64,000 bases of DNA from Microbispora siamensis (GTDB taxonomy: Bacteria > Actinomycetota > Actinomycetes > Streptosporangiales > Streptosporangiaceae): positions 1 to 64,000 of the forward strand of contig NZ_BOOF01000035.1 of assembly GCF_016863095.1 (NCBI RefSeq), written 5' to 3'. How positions within the stretch are numbered: the stretch's first letter is position 1; every line of letters starts with the position of its first letter. The notes below the pieces were generated by a model. That model was not told the DNA's origin. It made no database searches and saw only the letters and a program-made list of their open reading frames with translations. Positions 58,350 to 64,000 of this stretch are shown here, piece after piece. The translations under genes were made by a program, and so were the position numbers.

Positions 58350-59657
58350 TCACGCTCCGGGAACGTCGTCGGGGATCCACGAGCCGTGGAAACCGGCGGG
58401 CACCCGGCGCGGCAGCCGTACGGACGCCACCTGGGCCAGGTCCGACGCGTCGAGCACGAGCAGTTCTGCGCCGTGCTCGGTGCCCGCGATCGACAGCAGC
58501 CAGCCCTCGTCCTCGGCCCTGGCGCCCGAGGCGGGGACGAACACGGCCTCTCCGGGCGAGCGTTCGCCCGTCTGGTGGGCCCGGCTCGTGCCGTTCGCGG
58601 TGTCGTACTTCACGATCGCGCCCTTGCCGACCGCGTAGATGTAACGGCTGGTCAGGCCGGTGCGGGTCTCGTTGATCGTGGGGAACTCCACGTCCAGGTC
58701 GTCGAGCGGCTCGTCCTTCGCGACGCCGGTGGCGGGGTCGAGCGTCCAGCGGTGCAGAGCCGCGCCCCCGGTGTGGGCGGCCGGGTTGGCCGCGCCGCCG
58801 ATGGTGGGCCAGAAGCCGCAGAACGCCCCCGGCGAGTAGCGCACCGCGTCGACGACGACGCGCCCGTGCTCGTCCTCGCTCGCGTTGCCCACGTGGAAGA
58901 CGTAGCAGGGGTCGATCTCGAACCACCGCACGTCGCCGGTCCTGCGGCTCATCACGCCCAGCCGCGCGCCGTACGCGTCGTCCCACCGGTAGGGCATGCC
59001 GCGGCCCACCAGGTCGAAGTCGAAGACGACCGGCAGGTCGAGCCACACCACGTGGTGCTCGGTGATCGCGAAGTCGTGGGCCATGGTGGGCCCCGGCACG
59101 TCCACCGGCCGGCTCTCCACCAGCTCGCCGTCGGCGGACAGCCGGTGATAGGTGAGATAGGGCGCGGCCCAGCCGTATCCGAAGAAGTGCAGCTCCCCGG
59201 TGATCGGGTCCTCCTTCGGGTGGGCGGTCATCGCCGTGGCCAGCCGCCCGCCGAAGTCGCAGGGGCCGACCGTGTCGAGCTCCGGCGTCATCTCGTACGG
59301 CAGGCCGTTCTCCACGAGCGCGAGGATCTTGTCGGCGTGCCGGATCACATGGGTGTTGGCGGGGACGGCCGCGAGGTCGACGCCGCGCTCGTGCACGTAC
59401 GGCGCGCCGGCGAAGCGGGTGGTGCGGACCCAGCGGTTGCGGTACCACTCGGCCCGCCCGTCGCGCAGCCGGATGCCGTGGATCATGCCGTGGCCGACGA
59501 ACCAGTGCCCGCCGTCCTCGCCGGGGCGGGGGTTGGGGCCGTTGCGGAAGTAGCGGCCGGTGAGCTCGGGCGGCAGCGTGCCCTCGACCGGCAGGTCGAT
59601 CGCGTCGATCTCGTCGGGCACGGGGGCGAGGCGGCCGGTCAGGTAGGAGGCGGTCAT
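58350..59657 (-). CDS. Carotenoid cleavage oxygenase (RPE65/CCD family)
   Basis: A 435-residue non-heme iron dioxygenase that cleaves carotenoid or stilbene double bonds. The seven-bladed propeller family is shown by LPPELTGRYFRNGPNPRPG, GHWFVGHGMIHGIRLRDGRA and FAITEHHVVWLDLPVVFD. The four iron His are expected in TAMTAHPKEDP, AHDFAITEHH, CYVFHVGNASE and AGFHGSWIPDD. ATG 59657 has AAGGGA. It follows a small membrane protein gene by 14 bp; PadR is divergent across a two-palindrome region. No carotenoid synthesis genes are in the window, so the substrate may be imported or made elsewhere. Confidence 0.93.
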   Translation of the reverse strand: MTASYLTGRLAPVPDEIDAIDLPVEGTLPPELTGRYFRNGPNPRPGEDGGHWFVGHGMIHGIRLRDGRAEWYRNRWVRTTRFAGAPYVHERGVDLAAVPANTHVIRHADKILALVENGLPYEMTPELDTVGPCDFGGRLATAMTAHPKEDPITGELHFFGYGWAAPYLTYHRLSADGELVESRPVDVPGPTMAHDFAITEHHVVWLDLPVVFDFDLVGRGMPYRWDDAYGARLGVMSRRTGDVRWFEIDPCYVFHVGNASEDEHGRVVVDAVRYSPGAFCGFWPTIGGAANPAAHTGGAALHRWTLDPATGVAKDEPLDDLDVEFPTINETRTGLTSRYIYAVGKGAIVKYDTANGTSRAHQTGERSPGEAVFVPASGARAEDEGWLLSIAGTEHGAELLVLDASDLAQVASVRLPRRVPAGFHGSWIPDDVPGA

Positions 59658-59671
59658 GTCGGTGATTCCCT

Positions 59672-60229
59672 TCAGGCGGCGTAGCGGGCGCGGACGATCT
59701 GGGGGTAGCGGATGGTGAACAGGGCGGGGAGCGCGAAGCCGCAGACCTTCACCGCGATGATCGCGGCGGTGGCGTGCGGGGCGAAGGCGAGCAGCAGGGC
59801 GAGGCCGACGGCGTTGAGGGTGAAGCCGACCGCCCACACGGCGGTGATGACGGCGTTGACCCGGTAGAACAGCGGGGTCGCCTGCACCTCGGCCGGGGTC
59901 GTCCGGCGGGCGATGCCCAGCGTGAACGGCTTGCGGATGGCCAGCGACCCCCAGGCGGTGAGGGCCAGCCAGGCCACCGAGACGGCCGGGCCGTACTCGC
60001 CGAAGGGCGCCGGCGTGACCGTGAACGCGGCGAGCGTCAGACCGGCGAAGAACACCCCAGAGCTGAGTTCGATGACCATCTCGTCCCAGCCGCGCCCCGC
60101 CCTGCGGTCGATGGCGAGCAGCACGATCGAGACGAGGAGCGCGGCCGCGGCTCCGAAACGGGCCTCGCCGTTCGTGCTGAGAACGGCGAAGGCGATCCAG
60201 GGGAGGAAGGTCAGGACGTAACGGAGCAC
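59672..60229 (-). CDS. Polytopic membrane protein upstream of the carotenoid oxygenase
   Basis: A 185-residue protein with five or six membrane segments: LRYVLTFLPWIAFAVLS, AAALLVSIVLLAID, ELSSGVFFAGLTLAAFTV, AVSVAWLALTAWGSLAIRKP, ITAVWAVGFTLNAVGLALLL and AAIIAVKVCGFALPALFTIR. It has no catalytic motif that I can name. GTG 60229 has AAGGA seven bases upstream. It is the first gene of a two-gene leftward unit with the oxygenase and divergent from PadR. It may be a partner for a hydrophobic substrate, but this is inference. Confidence 0.78.
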   Translation of the reverse strand: MLRYVLTFLPWIAFAVLSTNGEARFGAAAALLVSIVLLAIDRRAGRGWDEMVIELSSGVFFAGLTLAAFTVTPAPFGEYGPAVSVAWLALTAWGSLAIRKPFTLGIARRTTPAEVQATPLFYRVNAVITAVWAVGFTLNAVGLALLLAFAPHATAAIIAVKVCGFALPALFTIRYPQIVRARYAA

Positions 60230-60261
60230 GGGGAGTTCCTTAGGTTCGACGTTCCAAGAGT

Positions 60262-60298
60262 GACATGTCGAAAGTAGAACCTCCGCTAGCGACATGTC
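60262..60298. promoter_or_regulatory. Paired GACATGTC palindromes between membrane protein and PadR genes
   Basis: The 8-bp palindrome GACATGTC occurs twice, at 60262-60269 and 60291-60298, in a mirror arrangement (TGACATGTCG and CGACATGTCA). PadR repressors typically bind ATGT/ACAT elements. Position between the divergent starts (60229 and 60324) suits an operator for both. Confidence 0.65.
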
Positions 60299-60323
60299 AA
60301 CACAGGAATGTACGATCGGACCC

Positions 60324-60878
60324 ATGAGCCTTCGTCATGCCATGCTCGGCCTCCTGTCGGCCGGGCCCGCCAGCGGGTACGACCTGCTGAAGACCTTCGA
60401 GCTGTCCCTGGAGAACGTCTGGCCCGCGACCCAGAGCCAGCTCTACGCCGAGCTCGGCCGGCTGGCCAAGGAAGGGCTGGTGCGGGTCGCGGCGGAGGGC
60501 CCGCGGGGGCGCAAGGAATACGAGATCACCGAGGAGGGCCGGGCCGAGCTGCGCCACTGGCTGGTCGAGGTGCCGCCCACCCTGACCCGGCGCAGCGACA
60601 TGCTGCTGCGCGTCTTCTTCCTCGACCAGGTCGGCGCCGACGCCGCCCGCGGCTACCTGGAGCGGCTGGCCGAGCGGGCCGTCCACGAGCACGACCAGCT
60701 CCGCGGCATCCGCGAGTTCGTGATCAGCCAGGGCGACGACGCGCTGCGGCTCTACGGCGACATCGCGCTGGAGTGGGGCCTGCGCCTGACCGCCGCGCAG
60801 CGCGACTGGGCCGAGTGGGCGGCCGGGCGGGTGGGGGCACTCGAACACGAGAAGGCCGGGCAGGCCGGAGCCGAGTGA
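60324..60878 (+). CDS. PadR family transcriptional regulator
   Basis: A 184-residue PadR repressor. The N-terminal winged helix is LRHAMLGLLSAGPASGYDLL, the recognition region is LSLENVWPATQSQLYAELGR, and the wing is RGRKEYEITEEGRAELRHWL. The C-terminal Vir_act_alpha_C helical domain follows (residues about 95-180). ATG 60324 fits, with GGA close by; an upstream in-frame start would lie inside the operator. It is divergent from the membrane protein-carotenoid oxygenase unit, likely its target. Confidence 0.93.
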   Translation: MSLRHAMLGLLSAGPASGYDLLKTFELSLENVWPATQSQLYAELGRLAKEGLVRVAAEGPRGRKEYEITEEGRAELRHWLVEVPPTLTRRSDMLLRVFFLDQVGADAARGYLERLAERAVHEHDQLRGIREFVISQGDDALRLYGDIALEWGLRLTAAQRDWAEWAAGRVGALEHEKAGQAGAE

Positions 60879-60921
60879 CAACTTCCGGGGCCCCGGCGTA
60901 CCGGGACGTGTGCGCCGGGTA

Positions 60922-61986
60922 CTAGCCCGCCGACCCGCAGAACACCTTGACGGCGATCCCCATGACCTCCGGGGTCGTCGGGTTGCGGGTAGAGGGGTTG
61001 ATCGACAGGGTCAGCGACGTGCCCGAGTCCGACCGGAACGCGAACGTCAGATAACCGATCAGCTCCCCGCTGTGCCCCCACACCGTGCCGCACGGGAGCC
61101 GGTAGGCCTGCAGCCCGAGCCCGTAGCCGAATCCGGCTCCCGTCTCCACCGTCGTGCGCATCGCCTGCAAGGACGCGTCGCTGATCAGCTCGCCGCCGAG
61201 CAGCGCCGACATGAACCGCTCCAGGTCCGCGGCGGTCGAGATCATCTCCCCGGCGGCCCAGTCCAGCGAGGGATTCATCCGCGTCGCGTCCACCAGGCCG
61301 GGCAGCGGCTCGTACCCCTTGGCGTGCGGTGACGGCAGCCCTGCCCGGTCGCCCGGCACCACCGTGTGGCGCAGCCCCAGCGGGCGCAGGATCCGGCGCG
61401 TGACCTCCTCGCCGTACGGGTGGCCGGTCAGCTTCTCCACCAGCAGCCCGAGCACGACGTAGTTGGTGTTGGAGTAGTGCCACTTCCCGTCGTCGGGGAG
61501 CTTCTTGGCGAAGGCCACCCTGAGCAGTTCGCGCGGCTCGTAGGAGCGGAACCGGGCGTCGCCGCGCCAGCGGTTGGTCGAGTATCCGGGCTCGCTCATG
61601 TAGTCGTACAGGTGGCTGGTGTGGTTGAGGAGCCGCCGGACGGTGATCTGCTCGCCGCCCGGCACAAGACCGGGGAGGTACTCGTCAATGGGGTCGTCGA
61701 GCCGCACCTTGCCCTCGTCCACGAGCTGGAGCACCACCGTCGCGACGAAGGTCTTGGTGACGCTGCCGATCCGGAAGTAGCCGTTGGGCGAGGGCCGACC
61801 ACCGCGCTCGATGTCGCGCACGCCCGCGGTGCCCGACCAGGTGCGGCCGCCGTCGGAGACCCGCGCCAGGGCGGCCGTCGCCCCGCCGCCCGCCACGATC
61901 TTCTCCAGGTCGGGGCGTACGTCCACGGCCTGGCCGCCCGCCGCGACGCTCATCGCCACCAGCACGTTCGTCATCGTCTGCATCAT
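60922..61986 (-). CDS. Serine hydrolase of the beta-lactamase/class C PBP family
   Basis: A 354-residue protein. The nucleophile is SVTK (in YFRIGSVTKTFVATVV), the Tyr motif YSN (KWHYSNTNYVVLG) and the third motif HSG (WGHSGELIGY), as in D-Ala-D-Ala carboxypeptidase (R61-type) and EstB esterases. A short N-terminal segment could be a weak signal, so location is uncertain. ATG 61986. It ends 43 bp from the PadR stop and is convergent with it. The reaction may be peptidase or esterase; sequence does not settle this. Confidence 0.92.
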   Translation of the reverse strand: MMQTMTNVLVAMSVAAGGQAVDVRPDLEKIVAGGGATAALARVSDGGRTWSGTAGVRDIERGGRPSPNGYFRIGSVTKTFVATVVLQLVDEGKVRLDDPIDEYLPGLVPGGEQITVRRLLNHTSHLYDYMSEPGYSTNRWRGDARFRSYEPRELLRVAFAKKLPDDGKWHYSNTNYVVLGLLVEKLTGHPYGEEVTRRILRPLGLRHTVVPGDRAGLPSPHAKGYEPLPGLVDATRMNPSLDWAAGEMISTAADLERFMSALLGGELISDASLQAMRTTVETGAGFGYGLGLQAYRLPCGTVWGHSGELIGYLTFAFRSDSGTSLTLSINPSTRNPTTPEVMGIAVKVFCGSAG

Positions 61987-62043
61987 GTGATCGACGCTAT
62001 GGAGATCGGCGTCGCGGAGGAATGCGGTGCGCCGCCCACTCGA

Positions 62044-62061
62044 CCTGCGGAAAACCGCAGG
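62044..62061 (-). terminator. Hairpin after the response regulator gene
   Basis: A perfect 7-bp stem, CCTGCGG / CCGCAGG, around a four-base loop, just beyond the response-regulator stop on the minus strand. It probably ends the DedA-kinase-regulator transcript, although the stem is short. Confidence 0.5.
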
Positions 62062-62063
62062 GT

Positions 62064-62708
62064 TCAGGAGCCGAGGTAGCGCAGCACGGCCAGGACCCGG
62101 CGGCTGTAGCCGGTCGTGTGCGACAGCGCGAGCTTGTCGAACAGCGCGTTGACGTGCTTTTCCACCGCGCTCTGCGACACGTGCAGGGATCCGGCGATCG
62201 AGGCGTTGGTCAGGCCCTGGGCCATGAGCTCGAGCACCTGGCGCTCGCGGGCGGTGAGCTGGGCCAGCGGGTCGGCGTGGCTGGTGCGCGCGAGCAACTG
62301 GCGCACCACCTCCGGGTCGAACGCCGTCCCGCCCGCGCCCACCCGCTCGAGCGCGTCCAGGAAGTCGCCGACCTGGGCCACGCGGTCCTTGAGCAGGTAG
62401 CCGACGCCGTCGATGCTGCCGCTCATCAGCTCGGTGGCGTACTTCTTCTCGACGTACTGCGACAGCACCAGCACCTTGACCTCCGGCCGGCGCCGCCGGA
62501 TCTCCAGCGCGGCGCGCAGGCCCTCGTCGGTGTGGGTGGGCGGCATGCGTACGTCGACCACCACCGCGTCGGGCCTGTCGCCGTCCACCGCCTCCAGGAG
62601 CGCGTCGGCGTCGCCCACCGCGGCCAGGACGTCGTGGCCTTCCTCCTTCAGCAGCCGCACCAGGCCCTCGCGCAACAGCGCCGAGTCCTCGGCCAGCATC
62701 ACCCGCAC
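62064..62708 (-). CDS. NarL/LuxR-type response regulator
   Basis: A 214-residue regulator. The receiver has MRVMLAEDSALLREGLVRLL, the Asp in AVVVDVRMPPTHTDEG, KVLVLSQYVEKKYA and GYLLKDRV. The HTH is LTARERQVLELMAQGLTNAS then IAGSLHVSQSAVEKHVNALF. It is clearly related to the regulator at 48461-49108. GTG 62708 lies inside the 3' end of the kinase gene (10-bp overlap), so translation is coupled. It would answer to the kinase encoded directly upstream. Confidence 0.95.
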   Translation of the reverse strand: MRVMLAEDSALLREGLVRLLKEEGHDVLAAVGDADALLEAVDGDRPDAVVVDVRMPPTHTDEGLRAALEIRRRRPEVKVLVLSQYVEKKYATELMSGSIDGVGYLLKDRVAQVGDFLDALERVGAGGTAFDPEVVRQLLARTSHADPLAQLTARERQVLELMAQGLTNASIAGSLHVSQSAVEKHVNALFDKLALSHTTGYSRRVLAVLRYLGS

Positions 62709-63784
62709 GGCAACTCCGCTTCGATCACAGTGGGCCCGCCGGGCGGACTGGTCACGGTGAACCGGCCGTCAAGCGCGGCCACCCGCCGCGCCAGCCCGGT
62801 CAGCCCGCCGCCGGTGGCGTCGGCTCCGCCCACGCCGTCGTCCTCCGCTCGCACGACGACCATCGTGCCTTCCTGACGTACGTCGATGGTGACCAGGGTG
62901 GCCCGGGAGTGCTTGGCCGCGTTCGTCACCGCCTCGCTGGCCACGAAGTAGGCGGCGGCCTCCACCACCGACGGGGGCCGCTCCGGCAGCGCGCAGGTCA
63001 CCGTGACCTTGACCGGCGCCCGCTCGGCCACGCCGGCGAGCGCCTCCTCCAGCCCGTGCGCGTCCAGCCCCGACGGGTACACCCGCCAGGCCACCTCGCG
63101 CAGCTCGACCAGCGCCTGCTGAGCCTGCTCGTGGACCTGCTCCAGCAGCTCGGGGCGGCCCCGGCGGGCGCGTCCCGCGAGCATGGACAGCGCCACCAGC
63201 CGCTGCTGCACCCCGTCGTGGAGATCGCGCTCGATCCGCCGCCGCTCGGCGTCGACCGCCGCGACCACCCCGGCGCGGCTCTCGGTCAGTTCGGCGATCC
63301 GCCGCCGGAGCGCCTCGGCGGGGTCGGGAGCGAGCAGGCGTACGGCGAGCCGCCGCTCCAGTGCGTCCACCCCCACCAGGCCGGACACGTCCAGGAAAAG
63401 CAGGACGACGCCCGCGAGGAGGAAGTAGGCCAGCAACGGCGGGGTGGGCAGCATGCCGTCGAACGCCTCCCCGCGCCCCCAAGACCATGCCAGCCTGACC
63501 GCCGTACCGACGCCGACCACCAGCAGCAGCACCACCAGGCCGCCCAGGAGGCCCACGGGCGCCCGGGCAGCCAGGAAGCGCAGCTCACCCTCCTCGGTGC
63601 GGCCCGGAAGGTCCAGGCGCAGCCGCCGCAACTCCAGGCCGGTCAGCCGTGCGGCCGTCGCGCGCACCGCGGGACGGCCGGCGAACGGCACCGCCACCAG
63701 GACGAAGACCAACCCCGGAAGGGCGGTGACCGCGCCTGCGGCCACCGCCCCGACGAGCCTCAGCGCTCTAACCGTCCAGCGCAT
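62699..63784 (-). CDS. Sensor histidine kinase (HisKA_3)
   Basis: A 361-residue kinase. Membrane segments occur near the start (VGAVAAGAVTALPGLVFVLV), at GLLGGLVVLLLVVGVGTAVR, and at LLAYFLLAGVVLLFLDVSGL. The phospho-His is in RRIERDLHDGVQQRLVALSM. The HATPase has EAVTNAAKHSRATL and AEDDGVGGADATGGGLTGLA. ATG 63784 has AAGGGG five bases ahead and overlaps the DedA stop by 17 bp; a GTG at 63805 is possible. No large sensor domain is present, so the signal is likely in the membrane. Its partner is the coupled response regulator. Confidence 0.93.
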   Translation of the reverse strand: MRWTVRALRLVGAVAAGAVTALPGLVFVLVAVPFAGRPAVRATAARLTGLELRRLRLDLPGRTEEGELRFLAARAPVGLLGGLVVLLLVVGVGTAVRLAWSWGRGEAFDGMLPTPPLLAYFLLAGVVLLFLDVSGLVGVDALERRLAVRLLAPDPAEALRRRIAELTESRAGVVAAVDAERRRIERDLHDGVQQRLVALSMLAGRARRGRPELLEQVHEQAQQALVELREVAWRVYPSGLDAHGLEEALAGVAERAPVKVTVTCALPERPPSVVEAAAYFVASEAVTNAAKHSRATLVTIDVRQEGTMVVVRAEDDGVGGADATGGGLTGLARRVAALDGRFTVTSPPGGPTVIEAELPCG

Positions 63785-64000
63785 GCCGCCCCTTGCGCCG
63801 CTCACTCAGCCGTACGCCCACGAAGACCAGCACGGCCAGCAGCACCGTGGCGACGACCGCGTTGGTGCCCACGCTCACGTACTTCTCCACCAGAGACCAG
63901 TTCTCGCCGAGCGTCCAGCCTGCCAGTACGAAGAGGGTGTTCCAGAGCAGGCTCCCTGCCGTGGTCAGGAGCGTGAAGACGCCCAGCGGCATGCGTTCCA
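63768..64000 (-). CDS. DedA family membrane protein, C-terminal part (runs off right edge)
   Basis: Partial gene. The visible end reads RMPLGVFTLLTTAGSLLWNT then LFVLAGWTLGENWSLVEKYV, the conserved DedA/VTT ending, followed by a last helix (VVATVLLAVLVFVGVRL) and a basic tail. DedA proteins are lipid flippases or transporters involved in membrane recycling. The reading frame continues past the window edge, so the start is not seen. It overlaps the kinase gene, and the operon order DedA-kinase-regulator suggests linked membrane sensing. Confidence 0.82.
   Translation of the reverse strand, partial: ERMPLGVFTLLTTAGSLLWNTLFVLAGWTLGENWSLVEKYVSVGTNAVVATVLLAVLVFVGVRLSERRKGRHALDG

Noticed and set aside
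1-64000. Insertion sequences, prophage or a biosynthetic gene cluster
   Set aside because: No transposase, integrase, phage structural, polyketide synthase or peptide synthetase domain was found; regulators and tailoring-like enzymes are scattered and not clustered.

Overview
The window is 64 kb of very GC-rich, densely packed DNA from an actinomycete. High third-position GC, frequent GTG starts, 4-bp ATGA/GTGA overlaps, an F420-type luciferase-like oxidoreductase, a Pmt-type protein mannosyltransferase, SARP and WYL regulators, and the order lysC-asd / DUF5063-recR-ybaB-dnaX-SRP RNA-tRNA-Ser all fit. The style resembles Streptosporangiales (Nonomuraea/Microbispora-like), but this is an inference. 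I see no IS element, phage, CRISPR array, rRNA operon or complete biosynthetic cluster. No gene-free stretch exceeds about 260 bp.

Layout. 1-7.3 kb: start of an unknown minus-strand gene; TetR with a divergent FAD monooxygenase sharing a 39-bp operator; a GNAT; a small secreted protein; a SARP/AfsR-type regulator. 7.5-15 kb: methyltransferase, coupled GNAT-TetR, HxlR, SURF1, amidohydrolase, alpha/beta hydrolase with GNAT, and a GntR-TetR fusion regulator. 15-21 kb: a DUF1684 protein leading a complete peptide ABC operon (dppABCDF-type), then a YkvA-like protein. 21-25.3 kb: amidase, LLM oxidoreductase with TetR and operator, and a secreted M15-like protein. 25.3-32 kb: housekeeping block (asd, lysC with an internal Ask-beta start, DUF5063, recR, ybaB, dnaX, SRP RNA, tRNA-Ser GGA).

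32-38.3 kb: WYL regulator divergent from a VOC protein, then a Vat/CatB-like acetyltransferase; SDR divergent from LysR; a mannosyltransferase with an apparent frameshift in a G7 tract; a zinc metallopeptidase. 38.4-44 kb: a ParB-like 98-aa protein, a TPR-AAA ATPase overlapping a TPR membrane protein, tRNA-Ser CGA, tadA, two tandem tRNA-deaminase-associated paralogues, and upp. 44-47.3 kb: 58-aa membrane peptide with a PH-domain protein, HTH-TPR regulator, FCD regulator. 47.3-53.9 kb: a DnaN homologue away from any visible oriC genes, a two-component system divergent from an ABC-2 exporter, an XRE regulator and an SRPBCC protein.

54-58.3 kb: a metallophosphoesterase, then a divergent pair of secreted wall enzymes, a GHL10 glycosidase and an amidase, that carry almost the same 130-residue C-terminal domain. 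By family knowledge the amidase makes denuded glycan, and GHL10 proteins such as E. coli DigH/YddW cut it; this pair is my leading candidate for an undescribed system. 58.3-64 kb: a carotenoid oxygenase and membrane protein divergent from PadR, a serine hydrolase, and a DedA-kinase-response regulator operon running off the edge.
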